Part shown: positions 17,944 to 27,667 of the stretch, one piece after another | Layout: every line of letters begins with the position of its first letter | How positions within the stretch are numbered: position 1 is the first letter of the stretch | Translations under genes and position numbers: made by a program | Notes under the pieces: generated by a model | The model's input: only the letters and a program-made list of their open reading frames with translations | What the model was told of the DNA's origin: nothing | Database searches by the model: none | From: Arcobacter sp. F155 | GTDB lineage: Bacteria; Campylobacterota; Campylobacteria; Campylobacterales; Arcobacteraceae | Assembly: GCF_004116455.1 (NCBI RefSeq) | Contig: NZ_PDJU01000002.1 | Coordinates: 62,001 to 126,000, forward strand | Direction of reading: 5' to 3' | Length of the DNA: 64,000 bases

Positions 17944-19050
17944 TTATAATCGCCTTTCAAAATTATACATATCCATATACCTAAATGCTAATAGATTTTC
18001 TAATATAGCAAATAGTGCAATAAAGTTAATAAAGGAACTCCCACCATATGAAAATAGAGGTAAAGGAAGTCCAACAACAGGTGCATAACCAATAACCATT
18101 AAAATATTAATACTCATATTTAAAAATATGAGAAGTCCAAGTCCGGAGGCGAAGGAACGAATTACATAATCATCATGGAAATAGTAATTAAAGGACAGTA
18201 GATGATAAATCAATAAACCATAAATAAATATAAGTCCAATAGCTCCTAAAAATCCATATCTCTCCACAAAATATGCAAAAATAAAATCACTTGTTGCAAT
18301 AGGTAAAAACTTTAATTGTGTTTGTGTCGCTTCTTCGGCTTCTTTTCCAACTAAACCACCATTTCCAATTGCAATAATTGATTGTTGCACTTGATAACTA
18401 GGCTTCTCTGAAAGGAAATCTTTAATCCTTTTTTTCTGATAATCTTTAATCAAATTAGTATAAATAAAAGGTGAAGCTAAAGCAATGGTTACAAAAATAG
18501 TAGCCCATATTTTCCAGTTTACTCCAACTATAAATAAAATTCCATAACCAACTAATAATAATACTAAAGCAGTCCCTAAATCAGGCTCTTTTGCGATTAA
18601 AACAAAAGGAAGTAAAATATAAAAAGAGAAATATATAAAATCTTTAAAACTATATCCTCTATCTTCTGGTGGTTTACTATGTATTAAATGTCCAAGCATA
18701 AGTATAAATACAGGTTTAAACAACTCACTTGGCTGAATTGTCATATTTAAAAATGGTAAGCTTAACCATCTTTTTGCACCTAGCTTTGTAACACCCCAAA
18801 ATTCAACCGCTAAAAGCAAAAATATCCCAAGCCAATACAAAATAGGAATTAGTCTAATATTTCTTCTAATTGGCAAGATAAATATTATAAAGAAAACAAT
18901 TAATGAAATCGTAAAATAAATTAATTGTTTATTCGCTAATATACGGTTTGTTTCACTTATAAGATTGTACGATAACAATATTAACGGCAATACAAATATA
19001 ACTATTAAATAATCAAAATGTGAAATAATTCTTTTATCAAATAAACGCAT
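17944..19050 (-). CDS. rodA: Rod-shape peptidoglycan glycosyltransferase RodA
   Basis: RodA is a SEDS-family peptidoglycan polymerase of the elongasome. The 368-residue protein has about ten membrane segments and the SEDS signatures GAKRWLSLPFLNMTIQPSELFKP (here quoted in pieces: GAKRWL, QPSELFKP, about 91-114), KEPDLGTA (about 155-162) with the catalytic Asp, and GLPLPLFSYGGSS (about 325-337). In C. jejuni the same gene (mrdB) neighbours the pseudouridine synthase and FlpA genes, as here. It diverges from that operon with only about 20 bp between the start codons. Confidence 0.93.
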   Translation of the reverse strand: MRLFDKRIISHFDYLIVIFVLPLILLSYNLISETNRILANKQLIYFTISLIVFFIIFILPIRRNIRLIPILYWLGIFLLLAVEFWGVTKLGAKRWLSLPFLNMTIQPSELFKPVFILMLGHLIHSKPPEDRGYSFKDFIYFSFYILLPFVLIAKEPDLGTALVLLLVGYGILFIVGVNWKIWATIFVTIALASPFIYTNLIKDYQKKRIKDFLSEKPSYQVQQSIIAIGNGGLVGKEAEEATQTQLKFLPIATSDFIFAYFVERYGFLGAIGLIFIYGLLIYHLLSFNYYFHDDYVIRSFASGLGLLIFLNMSINILMVIGYAPVVGLPLPLFSYGGSSFINFIALFAILENLLAFRYMDMYNFERRL

Positions 19051-19069
19051 AGTGAAAGAGTACCCAAAT

Positions 19070-20056
19070 ATGGATAAATTTTTTATTGTTCAAGAGACAA
19101 ATAGATTAGATAAATTTTTAAGTTCTAAAATTGATGCTTCAAGAAATCAAATAGAACAGCTTATAAACAAAGAATACGTAAAAGTAGATGGTAAAACCTG
19201 TATAAAAAGAGGTTTAAAATTAAAGCAAAATCAAGAAGTAGAAGTTCACTTCCCTGAGGCTGAAATAAATCCCGTAAAAGATAAAACTTTTGTAAAAGAG
19301 TCTTTAGAGGGTAAAAACATTGAGATAATCTATGAAGATGAATATATTTTAGTAGTAAATAAACCCTATAACTTGACAGTTCATGATGCTCCAAGTGTAA
19401 AAGATGCCACACTAGTTGATTGGTTAAAACTAAATAACTTCTCACTTTCAACTATAAGTGGAGAAGAAAGACATGGTATTGTTCATAGATTAGATAAGGG
19501 TACCAGTGGTGTAATGGTTATTGCAAAAACTAATGAAGCTCATACAGGACTTTCAAAACAACTTGAAGATAAAAGTATGGGAAGATACTATTTGGCAATC
19601 ATTGATTTACCCCTAAAAGATGATGTAATTATAGAAAAACCAATAGCTAGAAACCCAAATAATAGACTTAAAATGTCAATTGAAGAAAATGGTAAAAATG
19701 CAAAATCTGCTTTTAGTAAACTGTGTACTTCAAATAATGACAAATATGATTTAATAGCATGTAAACTTTTCACAGGTAGAACACACCAGATAAGGGTACA
19801 CTTGGGCTCTATGAATAGGCATATCTTAGGTGATAATTTATATGGATTTAAGGGCGAATTAAATAAAATAAATAGATTTTATTTGCATGCATACAATCTT
19901 TACTTAATTCATCCAATTACAAAAGAAAAAATGAGTTTTACTGCAAAACTTTCAGACGATATGCATGACTTTTTAACAAACAATTTTAATATGGAGCTTG
20001 TAAATGACAAAATTGATGAAGCTAACATCATTAAGTGCTTTAATTTTACTTCTTAG
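19070..20056 (+). CDS. RluA-family 23S rRNA pseudouridine synthase
   Basis: RluA/RluD-type enzymes isomerise uridines in 23S rRNA. The protein (about 328 residues) has an S4 domain at the N-terminus (about 6-65), the catalytic motif HGIVHRLDKGTSG with its Asp (about 142-154) and the later GRTHQIRVHL motif (about 230-239). I choose the ATG at 19070, which has GAAAGAG before it, over the GTG at 19052. It heads the operon continued by flpA, trmB, ftsE, ftsX and an EnvC-like gene; flpA starts inside its 3' end. Confidence 0.9.
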   Translation: MDKFFIVQETNRLDKFLSSKIDASRNQIEQLINKEYVKVDGKTCIKRGLKLKQNQEVEVHFPEAEINPVKDKTFVKESLEGKNIEIIYEDEYILVVNKPYNLTVHDAPSVKDATLVDWLKLNNFSLSTISGEERHGIVHRLDKGTSGVMVIAKTNEAHTGLSKQLEDKSMGRYYLAIIDLPLKDDVIIEKPIARNPNNRLKMSIEENGKNAKSAFSKLCTSNNDKYDLIACKLFTGRTHQIRVHLGSMNRHILGDNLYGFKGELNKINRFYLHAYNLYLIHPITKEKMSFTAKLSDDMHDFLTNNFNMELVNDKIDEANIIKCFNFTS

Positions 20057-21278
20057 TGGATGTAGTTTAAAAAACTTTGATAATACAAAACCAAAAATAA
20101 ATGAGACTCTTGAAGTAGTTGACTCTGCTTCTATTAGAACTCTTCCTGATATAAATGCTATTGCTTTTGAATGGAGAAAGGTTGATGATCCAAGAGTTAC
20201 TGGGTATCACTTCTATAGAGCGAACCTTCAAAAAGATGGTGCAAAATTAAAACTAATTGATACAGTTGAAAATAGATATACAACTCACTATGTAGATGAA
20301 GATGTAGAACCTAGTACAAAATATGTTTATAAAATTTCTTCTGCAACTGCTACAGAGTTTGAATCAAGAACTACAAATGACTATGTGGTTTCAACACTTC
20401 CACTTATGGAAGGAGTAAGTTTTATCCAAGCTATTTCAAATCTTCCAAGACAGATTAAAATTGTATGGAGACCTCACAATAGTGAAAGAATTGAAAGTTA
20501 TGAAGTTCAAAGAAAAACTCCTGCAACTAGCAAGTGGGAAGAGATTGAAACTTTAGATGGTAGATTACAAGCTGAGTACATTGATTTAAATTTAGAAGAT
20601 AATGTTGTTTATCACTATAGAGTTATTGGTAAAACATTTGATGGTTTAGAGACTATGCCAAGTGCTTTAGTAAAAGCTCAGACAAAACCTTTACCAGCAG
20701 GGATTTTAAGTTTAAAAGCAACAACGAACCTTCCAAGAAAGATTGCTTTAACTTGGGAGCCTTCAAAATCTAATGATGTAGTTAAATATAATGTTTACAG
20801 AAGTACAGATGACCAAAGAGGTTTTGATGTTATAAAAACAGTTAACGCTAAAACGTTAAACTATGAAGATTTTGTTAATGAAGATGGAAAAGTATATTTC
20901 TACAAAGTAAGTTCTATTGATAAAGATGGTTTAGAAAGTAACTTAAATGTTAATTCTGTAATGGGTGTTACTTTAAATAAACTAAGAAAACCTGTGATGA
21001 CTCTTGCTCAAATTCAAGGTGCTAAAGCTATTTTAAACTGGCAAGCAGGTGATGATAGAGCAGTTTCATATACTGTTTATAAAACTATTAAAGAAGGTTT
21101 CTTCAAAGATAAAACTATCAAATACCAAGATATTACAGCACTTAGATTTGAAGACAAAGATATCGTAAGAGGTGTACAGTATAGCTATGCTATTCAAGCA
21201 GTTGATAAAAATGGAATTCACTCTGAGATTACAAAAGAAACAGAGCTTATTTTACCTAAGTTAGTGGAGATGAAGTAA
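20004..21278 (+). CDS. flpA: FlpA-like fibronectin type III lipoprotein
   Basis: C. jejuni FlpA (Cj1279c) is a surface lipoprotein that binds host fibronectin; the homologue in a free-living relative may have another role. The 424-residue protein has a lipoprotein signal with lipobox LLLSGC (Cys about 20), then about four repeated fibronectin type III units, each with patterns such as ALTWEPS..V..YNVYRS and YFYKVSS.D..G. It overlaps the upstream pseudouridine synthase gene by 53 bp, with a GGAG site inside that gene. The surrounding order equals that of C. jejuni Cj1282-Cj1275. Confidence 0.85.
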   Translation: MTKLMKLTSLSALILLLSGCSLKNFDNTKPKINETLEVVDSASIRTLPDINAIAFEWRKVDDPRVTGYHFYRANLQKDGAKLKLIDTVENRYTTHYVDEDVEPSTKYVYKISSATATEFESRTTNDYVVSTLPLMEGVSFIQAISNLPRQIKIVWRPHNSERIESYEVQRKTPATSKWEEIETLDGRLQAEYIDLNLEDNVVYHYRVIGKTFDGLETMPSALVKAQTKPLPAGILSLKATTNLPRKIALTWEPSKSNDVVKYNVYRSTDDQRGFDVIKTVNAKTLNYEDFVNEDGKVYFYKVSSIDKDGLESNLNVNSVMGVTLNKLRKPVMTLAQIQGAKAILNWQAGDDRAVSYTVYKTIKEGFFKDKTIKYQDITALRFEDKDIVRGVQYSYAIQAVDKNGIHSEITKETELILPKLVEMK

Positions 21279-21282
21279 ATAA

Positions 21283-22476
21283 ATGCCTCATATAGTATTT
21301 AATAAATCAAATAAAGAGTTAAAGGTACCATCAACAATTGATGGTACAAACTTTAACTTTATTGCAAAATCATATAATTTTACAGACAAACCTAGAAAAA
21401 CAGAGTATAAAATCTCTACAACAAGAGATAATAAAGAGTTTTTATTAACATTAAGACAAAAAGATGACAACTTACTTTTAAAGCCAGATAAAGTTACTAG
21501 AGTAAGTCCTGTTCAATTAATCAAAGACTCTTTAAACTCTTATGCAAAAATTACTGAGTCAGAAATTCTTTTTGCAAATACACAAAATGTAAATCAAAAA
21601 ATTGAACCAACGCAAGAGTACTTAAAAGACATTAACTATTTTTTAAATGATTTTGATACAGATAAAGAGATTCAAATAGAGATTGGTTTTGGTAGTGGAA
21701 GACATCTTTTACACCAAGCAAAAGAGAACCCAGATGTTCAGTTTATAGGCTTAGAGATTCATACTCCTTCTATTGAGCAACTTTTAAAACAAGTAAAAAT
21801 CCAAGAGTTAGATAATATCTTAGTTGTAAACTACGATGCTAGACTTTTTATGGAGTTTATTAAATCAAACAAAGTTGGAAGAATCTTTGTTCACTTCCCT
21901 GTTCCTTGGGATAAAAAACCTCACAGAAGAGTTTATTCAACTGATTTTATCAATGAAGCATTAAGAGTATTAAAAGTAAATGGTACTTTAGAGTTAAGAA
22001 CAGATAGTAGAAAATATTTTGACTACTGTACAGAGTTACTTACAAACCTTCCAAAGGGTAAAATTACAATAGATATAAATAAAGACCTTCCTGTTTCAAG
22101 TAAATATGAAGATAGATGGAAAAAACAAGGTAAACATATCTATGATGTAGTTTTATTATGTGAGCAAGAAGATGAAGAGATAAACCATGACTTTGATTTC
22201 AACTTCAATGATGAAATTAACTTTGAAGAAACAATTAAAAATATCCCTTCTAAAACTTTAGTTGAAAAAGACTATTTCGTACATGTAGAAGATGTTTTTG
22301 TTATAGAAAATGAGACTAATTCTGGACTTCTTCAAGTTACCTTTGGTAATTTTGATAGACCATTAAGTAAATATATTATTGTAAAAGATGGTAAAGCTTC
22401 ATATTTCCAAGACTTACCTCTTCCTACAAGCTCAAATATAAAAGCACACAATAAAATAAAAGAGATATTAAAATAA
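21283..22476 (+). CDS. trmB: tRNA (guanine-N7-)-methyltransferase
   Basis: TrmB methylates G46 of tRNA using S-adenosylmethionine. The 397-residue protein is the long form found in Campylobacterota: an N-terminal extension of about 120 residues precedes the catalytic domain with EIGFGSGRHLL (about 127-137) and the family motif FVHFPVPWDKKPHRR (about 204-218). About 120 extra residues follow the catalytic domain. It begins 4 bp after flpA and shares its last base with the start of ftsE. Confidence 0.92.
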   Translation: MPHIVFNKSNKELKVPSTIDGTNFNFIAKSYNFTDKPRKTEYKISTTRDNKEFLLTLRQKDDNLLLKPDKVTRVSPVQLIKDSLNSYAKITESEILFANTQNVNQKIEPTQEYLKDINYFLNDFDTDKEIQIEIGFGSGRHLLHQAKENPDVQFIGLEIHTPSIEQLLKQVKIQELDNILVVNYDARLFMEFIKSNKVGRIFVHFPVPWDKKPHRRVYSTDFINEALRVLKVNGTLELRTDSRKYFDYCTELLTNLPKGKITIDINKDLPVSSKYEDRWKKQGKHIYDVVLLCEQEDEEINHDFDFNFNDEINFEETIKNIPSKTLVEKDYFVHVEDVFVIENETNSGLLQVTFGNFDRPLSKYIIVKDGKASYFQDLPLPTSSNIKAHNKIKEILK

Positions 22477-23138
22477 TGATACAAGCCAAAAATATATATC
22501 TTTCTTATGATGAAAACAAATATGTTATCAAAAAAGGTAACTTCTCTATAAAAGAGAAAGAGTTTATATTTATTGGTGGAACTAGTGGTAGTGGAAAATC
22601 TACTTTACTAAAATCATTTTATGGTGAAATTCCTTTAAAACATGGAGAACTAAAAATCGCAGGTCAAAATGTTTTTGGAATAAAAGGAAAATCCCTAAGA
22701 AGTCTTAGAAAAGATATTGGAATTATCTTTCAAGACTATAAACTAATTGAAGAGTGGACTATTGAAGAGAATATTATGATTCCTCTTAAAATTAATGGTT
22801 ACTCAAATGATATTTCGAGGGAACAAGCAACAAAACTTTTAAATCATGTAAAGCTATCACATAGAGCTGGGTATTATCCAAATGAGCTAAGTGGTGGTGA
22901 ACAACAAAGAGTTGCAGTGGCACGTGCACTTGCACACAATCCTAAAATAATCATCGCAGATGAGCCAACAGGTAACCTTGATGATTACTCAGCTGAAGTT
23001 GTATGGAACCTTTTAAAAGGTGCAAATGAACAACTAGGTATTACAGTTGTTGTTGTAACACACAGAGTTCCAAAGAACTTTGGTATTAGATTTAGGCAGT
23101 TATCTATTGAAGATGGGATAATTTATGAAGTTTCTTAA
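22476..23138 (+). CDS. ftsE: FtsE-type cell-division ABC ATPase
   Basis: FtsE is the cytoplasmic ATPase that pairs with FtsX to control septal peptidoglycan hydrolysis through a periplasmic activator. The 220-residue protein has Walker [11 protein letters not shown] (about 34-43), the signature [15 protein letters not shown] (about 137-151) and Walker [10 protein letters not shown] (about 158-166). Assignment to FtsE rather than another small ABC ATPase rests on the following ftsX-like gene and the EnvC-like gene after it. It overlaps ftsX by 14 bp. Confidence 0.9.
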   Translation: MIQAKNIYLSYDENKYVIKKGNFSIKEKEFIFIGGTSGSGKSTLLKSFYGEIPLKHGELKIAGQNVFGIKGKSLRSLRKDIGIIFQDYKLIEEWTIEENIMIPLKINGYSNDISREQATKLLNHVKLSHRAGYYPNELSGGEQQRVAVARALAHNPKIIIADEPTGNLDDYSAEVVWNLLKGANEQLGITVVVVTHRVPKNFGIRFRQLSIEDGIIYEVS

Positions 23139-23943
23139 AAATACATTTGCTTTTGTTATTCCATTAACAGCAATGTTAATATCTTTTATTATCTATCTAT
23201 TCTCTTCTAATATTTTAGAGAACTATAAAATAAAAATAGCAAATGATTACTCTATTGTAGTTATTACAAATACGCCTTTAATAAAAGAAGAGATTACAGA
23301 ACTTGCTGGTATCAATGTTGAGAAGATAATTACTTTAGAAAAAAAGTCTATTATTGATAATATTAAATCAGACCTATCAAGCTCTTCTATTAATTTATTA
23401 AAAAAGAAATTGCCACATTTTTATAAAATAAATCTAGAGGCATTTCCTACAACTAGCCAACTACAAACTATAAAAGATAAACTATATGCAAATAAAAATG
23501 TTAGAAAAGTAGAAATTTTTTCTAAAAATCATAATAGTGTTTATCTATTGATGCTTTTACTTAGTCAAATATCTTTTATACTTTTTAGTATCATTACAAT
23601 ATTTGCAATAATTATGATTTCTAAACAAATTAGAATATGGTTCTATGAACACCATGAAAAAATCACTATTTTAAAACTACACGGGGCATCTATTTTATAT
23701 AGTTCCTCAACTATTTTAAAATATGCGATTATAAGTTCATTTATTTCATTCTTTATTGTATCTGCAATGTTTATTTACTTAGTAGATAATATTGGTGTAT
23801 TATTGCCTAATGACTTAGAGAATATTGTACAAGTAACTCTATCTTTAAATGAGTCACTTTCTAAGATTTTTCTTTTATCATTTGGTATTTCAATACTAAC
23901 AATTATTGGTGTATTATTAAAGTATAAAATAAAATATGATTAA
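23125..23943 (+). CDS. ftsX: FtsX-like cell-division membrane protein
   Basis: FtsX is the membrane partner of FtsE and relays its ATPase state to a periplasmic peptidoglycan-hydrolase activator. The 272-residue protein has the FtsX layout: one N-terminal membrane segment (about 8-28), a periplasmic domain of about 100 residues, then three membrane segments (about 138-160, 190-215, 245-267). Sequence conservation is low, as is normal for FtsX; topology and the ftsE/EnvC neighbours carry the call. It overlaps the EnvC-like gene by 8 bp. Confidence 0.85.
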   Translation: MKFLKNTFAFVIPLTAMLISFIIYLFSSNILENYKIKIANDYSIVVITNTPLIKEEITELAGINVEKIITLEKKSIIDNIKSDLSSSSINLLKKKLPHFYKINLEAFPTTSQLQTIKDKLYANKNVRKVEIFSKNHNSVYLLMLLLSQISFILFSIITIFAIIMISKQIRIWFYEHHEKITILKLHGASILYSSSTILKYAIISSFISFFIVSAMFIYLVDNIGVLLPNDLENIVQVTLSLNESLSKIFLLSFGISILTIIGVLLKYKIKYD

Positions 23944-25237
23944 AAGATTAGCTTTACTATTTTTAGTATCAATCACTTTATTTGGAGCCTCTACTAAAAG
24001 TATTGATAAAAAAATTCAAAACAATAAACTAATTCTACAAAAAAATAAAAAAGCCCAAGAACAAAAAGATTTACAAATCAAAATTCTTGCAAAACAAATC
24101 AATAATCAAAATAGTGAACTAAGAAGATTAGAAAAAGCAATTACTATTATTAATGCTGATATTAAAAAACATCAAGGTCAATTAGTTGATGCAAAAAAAG
24201 CACTTAAGAGTCTACAAAAAGATTCAAGTGATTTAATAAAAGAAAAAAAAGATAGTGAAGAAAAGATTGTTGATACAATTATAAATGAGTTTTCTTCTTC
24301 TATTGCATTAAAACTTGCAGGAGAAAGAAGTCTTCAAGAACTTATTGATTCAGAAGTTTATACCCTACTTTCTCAAAGCTCTAAAGATGAGATTATCAAA
24401 ATAAACAATAGCTATGAACTATTAACTCAAAATAGAAAAGAGAATAAAAGAAAAATCAACCAAATTAGTACTTATATTAAAGATAGAATTAAAAAGAAAA
24501 AAGAGTTAAATATTCTAAAAAAGACTCACTCTAAATCTTTAATATCACTAGAAAGAAAACACAAAGAGTATCAAGTAGAGTTAAAGAAAACTGTACAAAA
24601 GCAAGACTCATTAAAACAACTTCTTGGGAAACTAAATATTCTTAAAAAAGAAGAGATAGAAAAGCAAAGAAGAGCAGCAATTGCAAAAGCCAAAAGACTT
24701 GCAGCACAAAAGAAAAGAAGAAAAGCACAGAAAAAATCAACTAAGTATGAAGTTAGTGATGAAGATAGAAATAACAGCTATGCAAAAAATCTTGATATAG
24801 ATGTTAGAATGATTGGTTCTTCAACTTCTGGAATTAAGATTTCAAGATATAGAGGAAGAAAAACTATTGCTCCTCTTGATTCATTTCAAGTTGTTAAAAA
24901 GTTTGGAAAATATTATGACCCAGTTTATAAAATCAAACTATTTAATGAGTCAATTGTATTAAAAACAAAAAAACCCCAAGCAAAAGTAAAATCAATTTTT
25001 AATGGAAAAATTGTTTATGCAAAAAAAGATGCAGGTATGCTTGAAAATGTTGTTATTGTACAACATAGAAATGGATTACACACAATATATTCTCACTTAG
25101 ACCAAATCTCACCTTCTTTAAAGGTAGGAAGATGGATAAAAAAAGGTTATGTTGTAGGAAGAGTTAATAACACACTTACCTTCCAAGCTACCAAAAATGA
25201 GATGCACATTAATCCAAAAGATCTTTTCAAAATATAA
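23936..25237 (+). CDS. EnvC-like murein hydrolase activator with degenerate LytM domain
   Basis: The 433-residue protein has a signal peptide (about 1-18), a long coiled coil (about 20-265) rich in K, E and Q, and a C-terminal M23/LytM domain (about 310-433). That domain lacks the zinc ligands of active M23 peptidases: the first H-x3-D motif is replaced near FNESIVL, and the final H-x-H reads TLTFQ; only the YSHL histidine remains. This is how EnvC of E. coli looks, a non-enzymatic amidase activator regulated by FtsEX. The position directly after ftsX supports that role. An active peptidase is unlikely. Confidence 0.85.
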   Translation: MIKRLALLFLVSITLFGASTKSIDKKIQNNKLILQKNKKAQEQKDLQIKILAKQINNQNSELRRLEKAITIINADIKKHQGQLVDAKKALKSLQKDSSDLIKEKKDSEEKIVDTIINEFSSSIALKLAGERSLQELIDSEVYTLLSQSSKDEIIKINNSYELLTQNRKENKRKINQISTYIKDRIKKKKELNILKKTHSKSLISLERKHKEYQVELKKTVQKQDSLKQLLGKLNILKKEEIEKQRRAAIAKAKRLAAQKKRRKAQKKSTKYEVSDEDRNNSYAKNLDIDVRMIGSSTSGIKISRYRGRKTIAPLDSFQVVKKFGKYYDPVYKIKLFNESIVLKTKKPQAKVKSIFNGKIVYAKKDAGMLENVVIVQHRNGLHTIYSHLDQISPSLKVGRWIKKGYVVGRVNNTLTFQATKNEMHINPKDLFKI

Positions 25238-25358
25238 TAAAAATCATTATAAATTATTAAATAAAAATAAAATTAAATTTTTATATATTTTTTCTTATAT
25301 TTTTTTAATATATTAAGCCTATTTTTTATAGAATAGCTACCTTAATAAAAGGTATGCA

Positions 25359-27203
25359 ATGAGAAAAAATATTACGCTTTATACGATAGTTATGATTATT
25401 ATGCTTTCAGTTACTATATCCATATTTAGTCTTTATAATCTAAGAAAGACAGGGATTAAATCTGCAATTCACAATGCACAATCTATTTCAGAGGTTGTTA
25501 AAAGTGGATTAACTGCACATATGATTAATGGTAATATGCAAGACGTTGATACATTTATAAATTCTGCATCTAATATTAAAAATGTAGAACAACTATGGCT
25601 AGTAAGAAGTAAATATGTTAATGAACAATTTCCATCTTCTCACTTAAAAAACCCTCCTAGAGATGACTTTGATAAAAAAGCACTTGCAACAGGAAAAATG
25701 CAATATATAATAGAAGAAGAGATTACAAGCACAACAGTAAGGGTTACTATTCCATATAACGCAGTTGCCGAAAAGGGAATTGATTGTTTAAAATGCCACC
25801 AAGTAGAACAAGGTACAACATTAGGTGCAGTTTCTATTGTCTTAGATATTAGTACTATCAAAGAAATAGGTATTGAATCTATTTATGTAATTACTGTTTT
25901 AATTTTAACAACAATTATTTTATTTATTTTAGTTAGTAGAAGATTAATAAGTCCATACCTAAGACTATTTGACAAGTTTAAAATAAATATCAATCAAGCA
26001 ACACATGGTAGATTTAAAGGAATTGTTCCTCCATCTGGCTTATCAGCAGAGATGATTCATATTACAGAAGATTACAATAATTTAATTCAGTCATTTAAAG
26101 ATACTGCTGTTGATATTGATAAGAAACTTCAAGGTTTCGTTGGATTTAAAGCTTCAAATAAAAATAGAAATCCACTTAAAGACTCAAAAGAGATTATTGA
26201 TAATCTATCAAATCTATATCAATTTAAAAAACAAATTGAGTTAGATAATACAAAAGAAGAAATCTACGATAGATTAGCAGAAGTATTAAGAAATAAGTTC
26301 AATTTAAAGAACTTCTCATTTGTAGAAATCGATATGAAAAAACAAAAAATGACTACAATGAAAGAGTGTGGAGAGTCGTTATATTGTGATGAAACTTTAA
26401 AAAATAATCCTGAAGCTTGTAGGGCAGCAAGAACCAAAAGTGATGTAATGTCAGTTCAGTTCCATAACACTTGTCCACATTTTGATAGTGATAAACTATA
26501 CTATTGCTTCAATGTAGATATTACACAAAGTTTATATTTAATTATTAACTGTGTTTGTGATACACAAGAAGAGCTTGAAGAACTAAAAGAGAAAACTGTA
26601 TTTATCAAAAGTTATCTAAAAGAGTCTGTACCTTCTATTGAAGTTAAACTTCTTATGAATGCTTTACAAGAATCTGCATTTACAGATGGATTAACTGGTC
26701 TATATAATAGAAAATTCCTTGAAGAGTATACTAAGAAAATGCTTCCTCAAGTAAAAAGAGATGGAACTAATATTGCACTTTTAATGCTTGATATGGACCA
26801 CTTCAAAGCTGTAAATGATGAGTATGGTCATGATATTGGGGATAAAGTACTTAAAGAGCTTGCTAGAATTTTAAATGAGACAGTAAGAGAATCAGATATC
26901 ATCATTAGATATGGTGGTGAAGAGTTTATGATTTTACTTATGGGTGTAAACAGTGATGAGGATGCCCTAAACGTAGCAAGAAAAATTGGAGATAAAGTAA
27001 GAGAAAATGAAATTGATGTTTATGCAGGAAACAAACTAAAGAAAACTGTTAGTTTAGGTCTTTCTATGTATCCAGAAGATTCAAGTTCATTTGAAACTGT
27101 TATCAAGAATGCTGATATTGCTTTATATGAAGCAAAAAATAGCGGAAGAGATAAAGTAGTTAGATTTAAAGAAGAACAAGTTTCAAGTGTTGACTTGTTC
27201 TAA
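25359..27203 (+). CDS. Diguanylate cyclase with periplasmic c-type haem sensor domain
   Basis: This membrane enzyme makes cyclic di-GMP. The 614 residues comprise a membrane segment (about 8-26), a periplasmic domain with a single haem c motif CLKCH (143-147), a second membrane segment (about 174-194), a HAMP-like linker, a GAF-like domain (about 300-430) holding seven cysteines (337, 343, 354, 372, 383, 398, 400), and a GGDEF domain with GGEEF (519-523) and an RxxD inhibitory site five residues before it (510-513). Haem and cysteines suggest redox or gas sensing, which is inference. It stands alone with an AAAGG ribosome site. Confidence 0.9.
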   Translation: MRKNITLYTIVMIIMLSVTISIFSLYNLRKTGIKSAIHNAQSISEVVKSGLTAHMINGNMQDVDTFINSASNIKNVEQLWLVRSKYVNEQFPSSHLKNPPRDDFDKKALATGKMQYIIEEEITSTTVRVTIPYNAVAEKGIDCLKCHQVEQGTTLGAVSIVLDISTIKEIGIESIYVITVLILTTIILFILVSRRLISPYLRLFDKFKININQATHGRFKGIVPPSGLSAEMIHITEDYNNLIQSFKDTAVDIDKKLQGFVGFKASNKNRNPLKDSKEIIDNLSNLYQFKKQIELDNTKEEIYDRLAEVLRNKFNLKNFSFVEIDMKKQKMTTMKECGESLYCDETLKNNPEACRAARTKSDVMSVQFHNTCPHFDSDKLYYCFNVDITQSLYLIINCVCDTQEELEELKEKTVFIKSYLKESVPSIEVKLLMNALQESAFTDGLTGLYNRKFLEEYTKKMLPQVKRDGTNIALLMLDMDHFKAVNDEYGHDIGDKVLKELARILNETVRESDIIIRYGGEEFMILLMGVNSDEDALNVARKIGDKVRENEIDVYAGNKLKKTVSLGLSMYPEDSSSFETVIKNADIALYEAKNSGRDKVVRFKEEQVSSVDLF

Positions 27204-27206
27204 TAT

Positions 27207-27234
27207 AGAAGCTAATTAATTTTAATTAGCTTCT
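27207..27234. terminator. Hairpin between converging genes
   Basis: A 12-bp perfect inverted repeat (AGAAGCTAATTA with TAATTAGCTTCT) lies between the cyclase gene and the converging 118-residue gene and overlaps the end of the latter. No long T run follows on either side. Confidence 0.5.
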
Positions 27235-27578
27235 ACTAGTTGATTCTCATCAGCTATATAATCATGTTTAATACAGTGTTCACATCGAATAATATCATCA
27301 TAATTAATAGTTGATAATTCTAACTCTTTAAACTCATCTTGTATTATTTTTATTGCCTCTTCATCAGCAGAATACAAAATAGATTTACCTTCTACATTTC
27401 CGCTAACTACCTTATCAGTTTTAGATAAAACATTTTTAAGACTCTCTTCCCAATAAGAGATTAAATCTTCATTATCTTCTAATTCATCATAACGAATATC
27501 CCATTGGGCACAAAGGTCTGGTAAAAGACCACATGTTCGCTTGTCGTAAAAGTCGATTGTAATTCCTTGAAGTTTCAT
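27222..27578 (-). CDS. Protein of unknown function
   Basis: The 118-residue soluble, acidic protein has no signal peptide, membrane segment or familiar domain. It holds Cys16, Cys23 and a C-x2-C pair near the C-terminus (RCEHCIKHDY, about 99-108), which might bind a metal. An AAGGAG site lies just before the ATG, so it is probably expressed. It is alone between the haem cyclase gene and a histidine kinase gene. I do not recognise the family. Confidence 0.6.
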   Translation of the reverse strand: MKLQGITIDFYDKRTCGLLPDLCAQWDIRYDELEDNEDLISYWEESLKNVLSKTDKVVSGNVEGKSILYSADEEAIKIIQDEFKELELSTINYDDIIRCEHCIKHDYIADENQLVEAN

Positions 27579-27667
27579 AATAAACTCCTTAATTATTATA
27601 TAATTAATTCTATAACTAGCACTCTTAAGAATTAAAGTAATAAAAAAACTAATTACTTAAATTAAGA

